Positions 31,266 through 39,406 of a DNA stretch of 64,000 nt are shown in pieces (the first letter of the stretch is position 1; every line of letters begins with the position of its first letter). Below the pieces are notes generated by a model. It was not told where the DNA came from. It ran no database searches and was given only the letters and a program-made list of their open reading frames with translations. The stretch covers positions 1 to 64,000 of the forward strand of contig NZ_JABBGA010000021.1 in the NCBI RefSeq assembly GCF_012927165.1. The letters run 5' to 3'. A program made the translations under genes and the position numbers. The stretch comes from Zoogloea dura. Lineage in GTDB: Bacteria > Pseudomonadota > Gammaproteobacteria > Burkholderiales > Rhodocyclaceae.

Positions 31266-32168
31266 ATGTCCCAGTTGCTTTCCTCCTGCCTGCGCCGCCT
31301 GTCCCTTGCCGCGACCCTGGCGCTTGCCGCCGCGGGCAGCCAGGCCGGCATGCGTGATGCGGGCGTGGGCGAGGCTCCGGAGTGGAGCGACGAGCCGCCG
31401 GCCCTGGCGCGCCTGCTGGAGAACGGCTTCCGTGCCGAGCTGAACCGGCAGCCCGGCCAGGCCGCGGCCAGCTACTGCGCCGCGGCCCGGGACGGTAGCG
31501 TGGAGGGGCAGTACCGCCTGGGGCGGATGTACCTGAATGGCCAGGGCGTGGCCCGCGATGTACAGATCGGCGCAACCCTGATGTCCATCGCGGCCCAGCG
31601 TGGCCATGAGAAGGCCCAGACCGAGGCGACGCCGCTGGCCTCCGCCGAGAAGCTGCCGGACTGCCTGATCACCGGCAAGGCGCCGGAGGTGATGCTGGCC
31701 GACAACGGTGAGCCGGTGCCCCATGAGGTGGTGGAGCGTTTCGTCAAGGCCCTGCCGGCCGACAAACGCCGCAACGCCCAGCTGGTGCAGAAGCTGGCCG
31801 TGCGCTTCAACGTGGATCCGCGCCTGGCCCTGGCCATCGTGCGGACCGAGTCCAACTTCGACGCGGGTGCCCGCTCGCCGAAGAACGCCATGGGCCTGAT
31901 GCAGCTGATCCCCGACACCGCCGAGCGCTTCGGTGTGCGTGATGCGCTGGACCCCGAGCAGAACGTGCGCGGCGGCCTGGCCTACCTGCGCTGGTTGCTG
32001 CAGCAGTTCAAGGGCGACGTGGCCCTGGCTGCGGCCGCCTACAACGCAGGGGAAGGCAATGTGGCGCGTTACAAGGGCGTGCCGCCCTTCGCCGAGACCC
32101 AGGAGTACGTGCGCCGCGTCCTCGCCTTCTATCGTTCGCCGCGCCACCCCGAGGTGCTGCGCGGCTGA
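31266..32168 (+). CDS. lytic transglycosylase (SLT domain) with Sel1-like repeat
   Basis: A 300-aa exported peptidoglycan lyase. Signal peptide residues about 1-27 (LAATLALAAAGSQA). A Sel1/TPR-like segment (AARDGSVEGQYRLGRMYLNGQGVARD) precedes the C-terminal SLT domain, with catalytic Glu in IVRTESNFDAGARSPKNAMGLMQLIPDTAERFG and AYNAGEGNVARYKGVPPFAETQEYVRRV. It cleaves MurNAc-GlcNAc bonds to 1,6-anhydro products. ATG 31266 is chosen over TTG 31251; no clear ribosome-binding site. Single gene. Confidence 0.92.
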   Translation: MSQLLSSCLRRLSLAATLALAAAGSQAGMRDAGVGEAPEWSDEPPALARLLENGFRAELNRQPGQAAASYCAAARDGSVEGQYRLGRMYLNGQGVARDVQIGATLMSIAAQRGHEKAQTEATPLASAEKLPDCLITGKAPEVMLADNGEPVPHEVVERFVKALPADKRRNAQLVQKLAVRFNVDPRLALAIVRTESNFDAGARSPKNAMGLMQLIPDTAERFGVRDALDPEQNVRGGLAYLRWLLQQFKGDVALAAAAYNAGEGNVARYKGVPPFAETQEYVRRVLAFYRSPRHPEVLRG

Positions 32169-32247
32169 TTTCTGCCGGGCCCCTTCACCGGGCCTGTGCC
32201 TTTCCTGTACTTTCTCTCCGCATCCATAACAACAGGGTACGGAGAAC

Positions 32248-33678
32248 ATGCACCTTCAACAGTTTTACATTGGCGGCCAATGGGTCGCCCCGAGCGGCAC
32301 TGCGCGCCTCGACGTGATCAACCCGGCCACCGAAGAGGCCGTGGCGAGCATCGCCGCAGGTGGCCCGACCGATGTGGAGCGCGCCGTGGCAGCTGCCCGC
32401 GCGGCCTTCCCGGCCTATGCCGCCACCTCGCGGGAAGAGCGCCTGGCACTCTTCGAACGCATCGCCGTAGCCTACAAAAAGCGCTTCGACGACATGGCCA
32501 AGGCCATCTCGGCCGAGATGGGCGCGCCATACAAGCATCTGGCCAGCAGCGCCCAGAGCGGCTCCGGCCTGAACCACTTCAAGGCGGCCGCCCGCGCCCT
32601 GGCGGAATTCGAGTTCGAGTACAGCCAGGGTGACACCCGCATCCTGCGCGAGGCCGCCGGCGTGTGCGCGCTCATCACCCCGTGGAACTGGCCGGCCAAC
32701 CAGATGGCCTGCAAGGTCGCCCCGGCCCTGGCGGCGGGCTGCACCATGGTGCTCAAGCCCTCCGAGCTGGCGCCCCTGTCGGCCATCGTGCTGGCCGAGA
32801 TCCTCGACGATGCCGGCGTGCCGGCCGGCGTGTTCAACCTGGTCAATGGCGACGGCGCCGGCGTGGGCGCCGTCCTGTCGGCCCATCCGGACGTGGACAT
32901 GGTGTCCTTCACCGGCTCGACCCGGGCCGGGCGCGCGGTGATGAAGGCCGCCGCCGATACCATCAAGAAGGTCTCCCTCGAGCTGGGCGGCAAGTCGGCC
33001 AACATCCTGCTCGACGACGCGGACTTTCCGCGGGCGGTGAAGCAGGGCGTGCTGACCCTGATGACCAACAGCGGCCAGAACTGCAACGCACCCTCGCGCA
33101 TGCTGGTCCCGCGCGAGCGCCTGGCCGAGGTGGAAGCCCTGGCCGCGGCGGCTGCCGCCAAGGTGGTGGTGGGGGATCCGCAGGTGGAGACGACGACCAT
33201 GGGGCCGGTGGCCAACCGGGCCCAGTTCGAGCGGGTCCAGGCCTTCATCTCCGGTGCCGTCGCGGAAGGTGCGCGGCTGGTGACCGGCGGCCCCGGGCTG
33301 CCGGAGGGGCTGGAGAAGGGCTTCTTCGTGCGCCCGACGATCTTCAGCGGCGTGACGCCGGCGATGACCATCGCCCGGGAGGAGGTCTTCGGGCCAGTGC
33401 TGGCCATCCTGCCCTACGCCGACGAGGAGGAGGCCGTGCGCATCGCCAACGACACGGTATATGGCCTGTCGGGCTATGTGTCCTCCGGTGACCCGGCCCG
33501 CGCCCGCGCGGTGGCGCGCCGCCTGCGTACCGGCAACGTCCATCTCAACGGCGCGCCGCTGGACAGCAACGGCCCCTTCGGCGGCTACAAGCAGTCCGGC
33601 CTGGGCCGCGAGTGGGGGGGCTGGGGGCTCGAGGAGTTCCTCGAGGTCAAGGCCATCCTCGGCTTCGGCGAGGCTTGA
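32248..33678 (+). CDS. NAD(P)-dependent aldehyde dehydrogenase
   Basis: A 476-aa ALDH-superfamily enzyme oxidising an aldehyde to the acid. Landmarks: PWNWPANQMACKVAPALAAGC, the nucleotide-binding FTGSTRAG, the catalytic Glu in LELGGKSANI, the catalytic Cys in NSGQNCNAPSRML and the late motif EEVFGPVLAI. The substrate is not evident. The usual GQxC context is intact, so it should be active. ATG 32248 follows ACGGAGAAC. A K+ channel gene starts 12 nt after the stop. Confidence 0.92.
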   Translation: MHLQQFYIGGQWVAPSGTARLDVINPATEEAVASIAAGGPTDVERAVAAARAAFPAYAATSREERLALFERIAVAYKKRFDDMAKAISAEMGAPYKHLASSAQSGSGLNHFKAAARALAEFEFEYSQGDTRILREAAGVCALITPWNWPANQMACKVAPALAAGCTMVLKPSELAPLSAIVLAEILDDAGVPAGVFNLVNGDGAGVGAVLSAHPDVDMVSFTGSTRAGRAVMKAAADTIKKVSLELGGKSANILLDDADFPRAVKQGVLTLMTNSGQNCNAPSRMLVPRERLAEVEALAAAAAAKVVVGDPQVETTTMGPVANRAQFERVQAFISGAVAEGARLVTGGPGLPEGLEKGFFVRPTIFSGVTPAMTIAREEVFGPVLAILPYADEEEAVRIANDTVYGLSGYVSSGDPARARAVARRLRTGNVHLNGAPLDSNGPFGGYKQSGLGREWGGWGLEEFLEVKAILGFGEA

Positions 33679-33690
33679 GGCCGCTCGCCC

Positions 33691-34137
33691 ATGCTGCTGG
33701 TCGCCCTTGTCTGCCTCGGCCTGCTGGTGCTCACCACGGTGATCCACTACGAGGTCCTGCGTGGCTTGTCGAATGTGCTGCCGGGGCTCGAGATCCGGCC
33801 GCGGGCCAAGCTGATCGTGGTGATCGTGGCGGCCTTCGTGGCCCATGTCATCGAGATCGTCCTGTATGCGGCGGCGATCTGGATCTTGGTGCGCTTTCCG
33901 GCGCTGGGTTCCCTGGGCGATTCGGCCCGTTTCGGCTTTGACGTCTCCCTGTATTTCTCGGCGGAGACCTTCACCTCCCTGGGCTACGGCGATGTGGTGC
34001 CGGGAGGTGACCTGCGACTGCTGGCGGGGGCCGAGGCCCTCAATGGACTGCTCCTGATCGGTTGGTCGGCGTCTTATGCTTACATCGCCATGGAGCGCTT
34101 CTGGAACGGTGGCCCGGCTGTCGGGCCGGAGCGCTGA
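33691..34137 (+). CDS. small two-helix potassium channel (Ion_trans_2)
   Basis: A 148-aa membrane protein: helix about 2-20, another about 40-70, a pore loop with selectivity filter SLGYGDVVP (around 96-104) and a final helix (LNGLLLIGWSASYAYIAM). GYGD marks a K+-selective pore. No ligand-binding or RCK domain, so gating is unclear. It lies 12 nt after the aldehyde dehydrogenase and ends before a bidirectional terminator. Confidence 0.85.
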   Translation: MLLVALVCLGLLVLTTVIHYEVLRGLSNVLPGLEIRPRAKLIVVIVAAFVAHVIEIVLYAAAIWILVRFPALGSLGDSARFGFDVSLYFSAETFTSLGYGDVVPGGDLRLLAGAEALNGLLLIGWSASYAYIAMERFWNGGPAVGPER

Positions 34138-34214
34138 AAGGGGAACTGCAGCATGCGTCTGCAGGTGGTGGAGGACGACCTGGTCAGGGGCGACACTGCA
34201 TCGACTGATGTGAC

Positions 34215-34252
34215 AAAAAAACCCGCCGTGCTTGCGCAGGGCGGGTTTTTTT
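34215..34252. terminator. bidirectional intrinsic terminator
   Basis: A7 + CCCGCC ... GGCGGG + T7: a 6-bp GC stem with a 12-nt loop and a run of seven T on either strand. It sits between the convergent K+ channel and phasin genes and should terminate both. Confidence 0.9.
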
Positions 34253-34305
34253 CGCTTGTCCGGGTGACGCCCGGGGGGCGTCACCGGCAAGAAGGGTTTG
34301 CCTGA

Positions 34306-34869
34306 TCAGGCAGCCTTCTTGGTGGACTTGGCGGGGGTGGAGGCGCTGACGGCCTTGACGGTGGCGCTGGTGGCAGCGGCAACGTTGGCTTCGGCGATCT
34401 CGGCGACTTGCTTGGCGGCCTTGGTCACGCTGTCGTAGGCGGAGTTGGCGGCGGCGATGGCGGACTTCACGGCAGCCACGGCAACGTCGGAACCGGCGGG
34501 AGCGGACTTGGCGGCCTTGTCCAGAGCGGCGGCGAAGGTCTTGTTGGCTTCAGCCACTTGAGCTTCGAACAGCTTGGAGACTTCTTCCTGGGTCTGGGAG
34601 GCGATTTCGTAGATGCTGCGGGAGTAGGCAACAGCCTTCTCGACCACCGGCTGGGCCAGGGCGGTTTGCAGGGACACGAACTCTTGCACGTCCTTGGCGC
34701 CGAGCAGGGCCTTGGCGGAGGCAACGCTGTCTTCGAGGACGGCGCGGGCGGTGTTCAGGTTCAGGGCGGCGATGCGCTCGGCGCTGGCGAAGGCGGTGTT
34801 GGCCAGGGTCAGCAGGGTTTCAACATTGGCCTTGTTGGCGGCGACGATTTGCTCGGGGGTGGTGGTCAT
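34306..34869 (-). CDS. phaP: phasin (PHA granule-associated protein)
   Basis: A 187-aa alanine-rich, all-helical amphipathic protein coating polyhydroxyalkanoate granules. N-terminal MTTTPEQIVAANKANVETLLTLANTAFASAERIAALNLN is the betaproteobacterial phasin pattern, and the C-terminus is Lys/Ala-rich (PAKSTKKAA). AAGGAGA lies 5 nt before ATG 34869. It has its own near-consensus promoter (34949-34976) and a strong terminator, consistent with the high expression typical of phasins. No PHA synthase genes are in the window. Confidence 0.93.
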   Translation of the reverse strand: MTTTPEQIVAANKANVETLLTLANTAFASAERIAALNLNTARAVLEDSVASAKALLGAKDVQEFVSLQTALAQPVVEKAVAYSRSIYEIASQTQEEVSKLFEAQVAEANKTFAAALDKAAKSAPAGSDVAVAAVKSAIAAANSAYDSVTKAAKQVAEIAEANVAAATSATVKAVSASTPAKSTKKAA

Positions 34870-34948
34870 GACAATCTCCTTGAGTGAATGGGCGAATTAC
34901 AGTCCAGGTTTGCAATGCCCCGGTTTGGTGCGCTGCAACATGGTGTTC

Positions 34949-34976
34949 ATTATATGCACACAAGAAGGGCTGTCAA
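34949..34976 (-). promoter_or_regulatory. consensus sigma-70 promoter of phaP
   Basis: Read on the minus strand: TTGACA (34976-34971), 16-bp spacer, TATAAT (34954-34949). Both hexamers are perfect, unusual in this GC-rich genome. The expected transcript starts near 34942, giving a leader of about 70 nt before phaP. Confidence 0.85.
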
Positions 34977-35052
34977 CATCTTTTTGTTGCGACGCACAAA
35001 AGCTTTTTCTGCTCTTAATATGCTTGAAAACAAAAAGCTTTTTCGTTTTTTT
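34977..35052. promoter_or_regulatory. AT-rich region with inverted repeat upstream of the phaP -35
   Basis: Next to the -35, 34981-35001 is an imperfect inverted repeat (TTTTGTTGCG / CGC-ACAAAA). Further upstream AAAAGCTTTTT occurs twice about 35 bp apart (34998 and 35033) with A/T runs. The first could bind a phasin repressor such as PhaR and the second could act as an UP-type element. Both roles are inferred from position. Confidence 0.4.
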
Positions 35053-35128
35053 TCGATCGGCCGGAGCATGCGGTGGAGATCAAGGCTGCATGCGGGTTTC
35101 CAGCCGGTCGAGGGGGGCTGGCCGGTGC

Positions 35129-35674
35129 TCAGGGGGTGCTGTCGCCTTCCTTTTTCTTCGGCTGGATGGTGACCTGGACGCGACCTTGCTGGCTGGGCAC
35201 GGTGGTGGCGTTGGGGCCGTTGGTGACCACGTAGGTTTCGGTGACGCCGTTGAACTGGATGTACTGGCCGCGGACTTCGTCGGTGCCGCTCTTGACGTGG
35301 GCGCGCTGGAAGAACTGGGAGAGTTCGCTGCGGGCGTCGTGCTCGATGCGCTCGCCTTCGCCTTCGACCCATTCGTTCTTGCCTTCGCGCTTCTGGCGGA
35401 AGCGGGCCAGGCCGCCTTCGCCGCCGGTGGCGACGCCGCGCTGGTAGCCCTCGACGTCCTGGGTGACGACCAGCTTGTCGCTGCGGATGGTGAGGGTGCC
35501 CTGGGTGAGGACGACGTGACCCGTGAAGATGTGGATCTTGTTCTTGTCGTCCACCGTGACCTTGTCGGCTTCGATGCCGACCGGCTTGGAGCGGTCGGCC
35601 TTCTCGGCGTGGGCGGAGAAGGGGACGGCCGCGAGGAGGGCGAGGAGGGCGATCTGCCGGAGTGCTGTTTTCAT
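35129..35674 (-). CDS. lptA: LPS transport periplasmic protein LptA
   Basis: A 181-aa periplasmic protein that forms the bridge carrying lipopolysaccharide to the outer membrane. Signal peptide 1-23 (LLALLAAVPFSAHA), then the OstA-type beta-jellyroll (VGIEADKVTVDDKNKIHIFTGHVVLTQGTLTIRSDKLVV). ATG 35674 overlaps the lptC stop (ATGA). The usual following gene, lptB, is not adjacent; an AT-rich gap and phaP follow instead. Confidence 0.93.
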   Translation of the reverse strand: MKTALRQIALLALLAAVPFSAHAEKADRSKPVGIEADKVTVDDKNKIHIFTGHVVLTQGTLTIRSDKLVVTQDVEGYQRGVATGGEGGLARFRQKREGKNEWVEGEGERIEHDARSELSQFFQRAHVKSGTDEVRGQYIQFNGVTETYVVTNGPNATTVPSQQGRVQVTIQPKKKEGDSTP

Positions 35675-36255
35675 GGTTTCGGCACGAGAAGGTTTCGGTA
35701 GAGGATGCCGCGCACCTTGCCCTGGAGGCGAACCTCGCCGACGAGGTTGTCGCTTTCCATGCGTTCGGCGTCGATCACGGTGGTGCCCTGGGTGAGGGTG
35801 ACGGGCGCTTCGGTGCGCATCTTTTCGTCGTCGGGCCACACGGTCATGCGCTGGGTGCGCAGCGTGGATTCGGGTTTGCCGGGCGTCGCGGCGCGTCGCA
35901 GGAAGACCTTGTCGGTCATGACGACCGTTTCGCCGTCCTTGCTGACGGTGGCGAACTCGGATTCCATGCGTACCGGCTCGGGCCGGTTGAGGTAGTCGAG
36001 GCGCGGACGGACGAGTTCGGTGCTTTCGTCGTCGCCATAGTGGACCATGCGGTCGGCGACGAGTACGTACTGGGTCTTGCCGTGGATGTCGAAGCGCCGC
36101 ACGGTGAGCTTGTCGGCGGTGAAGTCGGGCTCATGGCGGGTCTTGTCGGTTTTGACGACGGGTTCCTGCTGGGTGACCCGGTCGAGCCACACGCTGACCC
36201 CGGCCAGCAAGGTCAGGACGAGGACGGGAAAGAGGCTGAGGCCGCGGTTGGTCAT
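35671..36255 (-). CDS. lptC: LPS export inner-membrane protein LptC
   Basis: A 194-aa bitopic protein: one N-terminal helix (LSLFPVLVLTLLAGVSVWL) and a periplasmic jellyroll (PDFTADKLTVRRFDIHGKTQYVLVADRMVHYGDDESTEL) that passes LPS from LptBFG to LptA. Overlaps lptA by ATGA. It lies 9 nt after kdsD, where many proteobacteria have kdsC between the two; that gene is missing here. Confidence 0.93.
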   Translation of the reverse strand: MTNRGLSLFPVLVLTLLAGVSVWLDRVTQQEPVVKTDKTRHEPDFTADKLTVRRFDIHGKTQYVLVADRMVHYGDDESTELVRPRLDYLNRPEPVRMESEFATVSKDGETVVMTDKVFLRRAATPGKPESTLRTQRMTVWPDDEKMRTEAPVTLTQGTTVIDAERMESDNLVGEVRLQGKVRGILYRNLLVPKP

Positions 36256-36264
36256 GGGCTGGGC

Positions 36265-37257
36265 TCAGATTACCTTGGCGCGCATCAGGTCGTGGTGGTT
36301 GAGGGCGCCGACCAGCTTGCCGTCGGGCCCGGCGACGAGCAGCTCGCTGATGCGCAGGCGTTCCATCATCTCGGCGGCTTCCACTGCCAGGGCGCCGGCG
36401 TGGATGGTCTTGGGCTTGCGGCTCATTACGTCGGCGATTCGGGCGGTGCTGAAGTTGCAGCCGCTGGCCAGGGAGCGGCGCAGGTCGCCGTCGGTGTAGA
36501 TGCCGACGATGTGTTCGTGGGCGTCGACGATGGCGGTCATGCCGAGCCCGGCGCGGGTCATCTCCATGAGGGCGTCGGCGAGCAGGGCTTCTTCGGCCAC
36601 CCGGGGGACGTCACCGCCGCTGCGCATGACGTCGGAGACGTGGGTGAGCAGGCGCCGGCCAAGGGCGCCGCCCGGGTGCGAGCGGGCGAAGTCGTCGGGA
36701 CCGAAGCCGCGGGCGTCGAGCAGGGCCACGGCAAGGGCGTCGCTGAGGGCGAGGGCGGCCGTGGTGCTGGCGGTGGGTGCCAGGTTGAGCGGACAGGCCT
36801 CTTCGCGGACGGCGCCGTTGAGGTGCACGTCGGCCTCGCGCGCCAGCGGGGAGTCGGGGTTGCCGGTGAGGGCGATGAGGTGGGCGCCCTGGCGCTTGAC
36901 CAGGGGCACGATCTTGAGCAGCTCTTCGCTGCTGCCGGAATACGAGATGGCCACCAGCACGTCGTCGGCGGTGATCATGCCGAGGTCGCCGTGGGCGGCT
37001 TCGGCGGCGTGCACGAAGTAGGCGGGGGTGCCGGTGCTGGCCAGGGTGGCGGCGAACTTGCGGCCGATGTGGCCGGTTTTACCGATGCCGGACACGATGA
37101 CCCGGCCGGGGGAGGCGAGGATCAGGTCGACGGCGCGGGTGAAGGTTTCGTCCAGTTGCCCGGCCAGGGCCTGCACGGCCTCGGCTTCGATGCTGAGGAC
37201 GCGGCGGGCGAGGTCGAGCACGCGGGCATGCGCAGCGGCGAGAGGGGCTGAGCTCAT
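36265..37257 (-). CDS. kdsD: arabinose-5-phosphate isomerase
   Basis: A 330-aa enzyme converting ribulose-5-P to arabinose-5-P for KDO synthesis. The SIS sugar-isomerase domain (about 40-180: VIVSGIGKTGHIGRKFAATLASTGTPAYFVHAAEAAHGDLG, ISYSGSSEE) has the family His in FARSHPGGALGRRLL. Two CBS domains follow (about 205-330), likely regulatory. First gene of kdsD-lptC-lptA. Divergent from the KefB-type gene with a 76-bp gap. Confidence 0.94.
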   Translation of the reverse strand: MSSAPLAAAHARVLDLARRVLSIEAEAVQALAGQLDETFTRAVDLILASPGRVIVSGIGKTGHIGRKFAATLASTGTPAYFVHAAEAAHGDLGMITADDVLVAISYSGSSEELLKIVPLVKRQGAHLIALTGNPDSPLAREADVHLNGAVREEACPLNLAPTASTTAALALSDALAVALLDARGFGPDDFARSHPGGALGRRLLTHVSDVMRSGGDVPRVAEEALLADALMEMTRAGLGMTAIVDAHEHIVGIYTDGDLRRSLASGCNFSTARIADVMSRKPKTIHAGALAVEAAEMMERLRISELLVAGPDGKLVGALNHHDLMRAKVI

Positions 37258-37333
37258 GGGCGACGTGGGTATAATCGGGCGAAGAAGTATATCAGAACGA
37301 CTATTCGGCCCGACCCGGGGCCCTTCCCTGCCT

Positions 37334-39307
37334 ATGCATACGTTTGAGCTGGTGCTCGCCCTGCTCGCCGGCTCCGTGCTGGTGGTGGGGATCTTTCGTT
37401 CCCTGAATCTGCCGCCGGTGCTCGGCTATCTGATGGTGGGAGCGGCCGTAGGGCCCCACGCCATGAACCTGATGCCGGATACGGGCGGCGCGCGTGCGCT
37501 GGCGGAGTTCGGGGTGGTGTTCCTGATGTTCACCATCGGGCTGGAGTTCTCGCTGCCGCGCCTCTACAGCATGAAACGCATCGTGTTCGGCCTGGGCGCC
37601 ATGCAGGTGGTGGCCTGCATGGTGGTGGTGATGCTGGCGGGGGCGGTGCTGGGCCTGGGCTGGGGGGCGAGCTTCGCGCTGGGCGGGACGCTGGCAATGT
37701 CGTCCACCGCCATCCTGTCCAAGCTGCTGTCCGACCGGCTGGAGCTGGATTCAAAGCACGGGCGCGAGGCGATCGGGGTGCTGCTGTTCCAGGATCTGGC
37801 GGTGGTGCCTCTGCTGATCCTGATCCCGGCCTTGTCGCGGCCGGCGGATCAGTTGATGACTACCCTCGCGCTGGCTACCGTGAAGGCAGTGGTGATGCTG
37901 TCGCTGGTGCTGTTCCTGGGCCAGAAGCTGATGCGCCGGTGGTTCTTCCTGGTGGCGCGGCGGCGCTCGGCCGAGCTGTTCATGCTGAATGTGCTGTTCA
38001 TCACCCTGGGGTTGGCATGGCTGACGGAAATCGTGGGCCTGTCGATGGCGCTGGGGGCCTTTCTGGCCGGCATGCTGATTTCCGAGACCGAGTACCGCTA
38101 CCACGTGGAGGAGGACATCAAGCCTTTCCGTGATGTGCTGCTGGGTCTGTTCTTTGTGACGGTGGGGATGTTCCTGGATGTGGGGCAGATCATCGTCAGC
38201 CTGCCGGCGGTGCTGGCCATGCTGGCGGCACTGCTGCTGGTGAAGTTCATGGTGGCCGGCGGCGCCTCGCGCCTGATGGGCAGCCCCCAGGGCACGGCGG
38301 CGCGTACCGGCTTGTGGTTGTGCGCGGGCGGTGAGTTCGGTTTCGTGCTGCTGAGCCAGATCGACGAGGCCCGGCTGTTGCCGCCGGCCTTGTCCCAGGT
38401 GGTGGTGGCGGCCCTGGTGCTGTCCATGCTGCTGGCGCCGCTGGTGGTGCAGTACAGCGAGAAGATCGTGCTGCGCCTGGTACCGTCGGAGTGGATGAGC
38501 CGCTCGCTGCAACTGACCAATATTGCGACCCAGTCGATGTTCGTGGACAAGCACGCCATCCTGTGCGGCTTTGGCCGTAACGGGCAATACCTTGGCCGCC
38601 TGCTGGAGCAGGAGGGGATCACCTATATCGCGCTGGACCTCGACCCGGAGCGGGTGCGGGAGGCGGCTGCGGCGGGCGAGACGGTGGTGTTTGGCGATGC
38701 GGCCAAGCGCGAGACGCTGGTGGCCGCGGGGATCTCGCGGGCTTCGGTGGTGGTGGTGACCTATGCCGACACCGATGCGGCCCTGCGTGCCATGGCCCAG
38801 ATCCGCGCAGTGCGGCCGGATGTGCCGGTGGTGGTGCGCACGGCCGACGAGGTGGACCTGGAGAAGCTCAGGCTTGCAGGTGCCGCCGAGGTGGTGCCGG
38901 AGGCGGTGGAGTCGTCGTTGATGCTGGCCTCCCACGCGCTGGCCCTGCTGGGGGTGCCGTTGCCGCGCATCCTCAAGCGCATCCGGGAGATCCGCGCCGA
39001 GCGCTACCACCTGCTGCGGGGGATCTACAGGGGCGGCGAGCATCTCCACGAGGAGGCCCTGGAGGAGCGCCAGCAGAACCGCCTGCATTCGGTGGTGATG
39101 GCGGCGGGGGCCCATGCCATCGGCCATTCACTGGCCGAACTGCACCTGGGAGAGACCGGGGTGGAAGTCAGCGCCGTGCGCCGCCAGCGGGTACGCATGG
39201 TGGACCCGCTCCCCGAAACCCGCCTGGAACTGGACGACGTGCTGGTGCTCCTCGGCACCCCGTCCCAACTGGCCCTCGCCGAAGCCAGGCTGTTCAAGGG
39301 CATGTAG
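37334..39307 (+). CDS. KefB-type monovalent cation:proton antiporter (CPA2) with TrkA-N/TrkA-C
   Basis: A 657-aa inner-membrane transporter. About 12 helices cover residues 5-390 (LEFSLPRLYSMKRIV, LLFQDLAVVPLLILIP with the conserved QDLAVVP motif). An RCK/TrkA-N nucleotide-binding domain (VDKHAILCGFGRNGQYLGRLLEQEG) and a TrkA-C domain end the protein. It probably exchanges K+ or Na+ for H+ under ligand control. ATG 37334 gives the expected hydrophobic N-terminus. TATAAT at 37270-37275 is a plausible -10, but the -35 is poor. Confidence 0.92.
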   Translation: MHTFELVLALLAGSVLVVGIFRSLNLPPVLGYLMVGAAVGPHAMNLMPDTGGARALAEFGVVFLMFTIGLEFSLPRLYSMKRIVFGLGAMQVVACMVVVMLAGAVLGLGWGASFALGGTLAMSSTAILSKLLSDRLELDSKHGREAIGVLLFQDLAVVPLLILIPALSRPADQLMTTLALATVKAVVMLSLVLFLGQKLMRRWFFLVARRRSAELFMLNVLFITLGLAWLTEIVGLSMALGAFLAGMLISETEYRYHVEEDIKPFRDVLLGLFFVTVGMFLDVGQIIVSLPAVLAMLAALLLVKFMVAGGASRLMGSPQGTAARTGLWLCAGGEFGFVLLSQIDEARLLPPALSQVVVAALVLSMLLAPLVVQYSEKIVLRLVPSEWMSRSLQLTNIATQSMFVDKHAILCGFGRNGQYLGRLLEQEGITYIALDLDPERVREAAAAGETVVFGDAAKRETLVAAGISRASVVVVTYADTDAALRAMAQIRAVRPDVPVVVRTADEVDLEKLRLAGAAEVVPEAVESSLMLASHALALLGVPLPRILKRIREIRAERYHLLRGIYRGGEHLHEEALEERQQNRLHSVVMAAGAHAIGHSLAELHLGETGVEVSAVRRQRVRMVDPLPETRLELDDVLVLLGTPSQLALAEARLFKGM

Positions 39308-39308
39308 G

Positions 39309-39398
39309 TGCAGGGGCGGCTTCAGCCGCCCGCGGACTTCGTTCAACGGCCTGCGCTTGATCTGCGCACGGCGGGCGGCTGAAGCCGCCCCTACATGC
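39309..39398. repeat. REP-like doublet in inverted orientation
   Basis: Two palindromes, GGGCGGCT-TC-AGCCGCCC (39314-39331) and GGGCGGCT-GA-AGCCGCCC (39373-39390), face each other across about 41 bp. The flanks (CATGTAGG... and ...CCCTACATG) are also inverted, so the whole 90-bp block is a long imperfect inverted repeat, like a REPIN/BIME. It lies between the convergent antiporter and pilin genes. The core matches 29284-29313. Confidence 0.8.
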
Positions 39399-39406
39399 CC
39401 CCTGCA

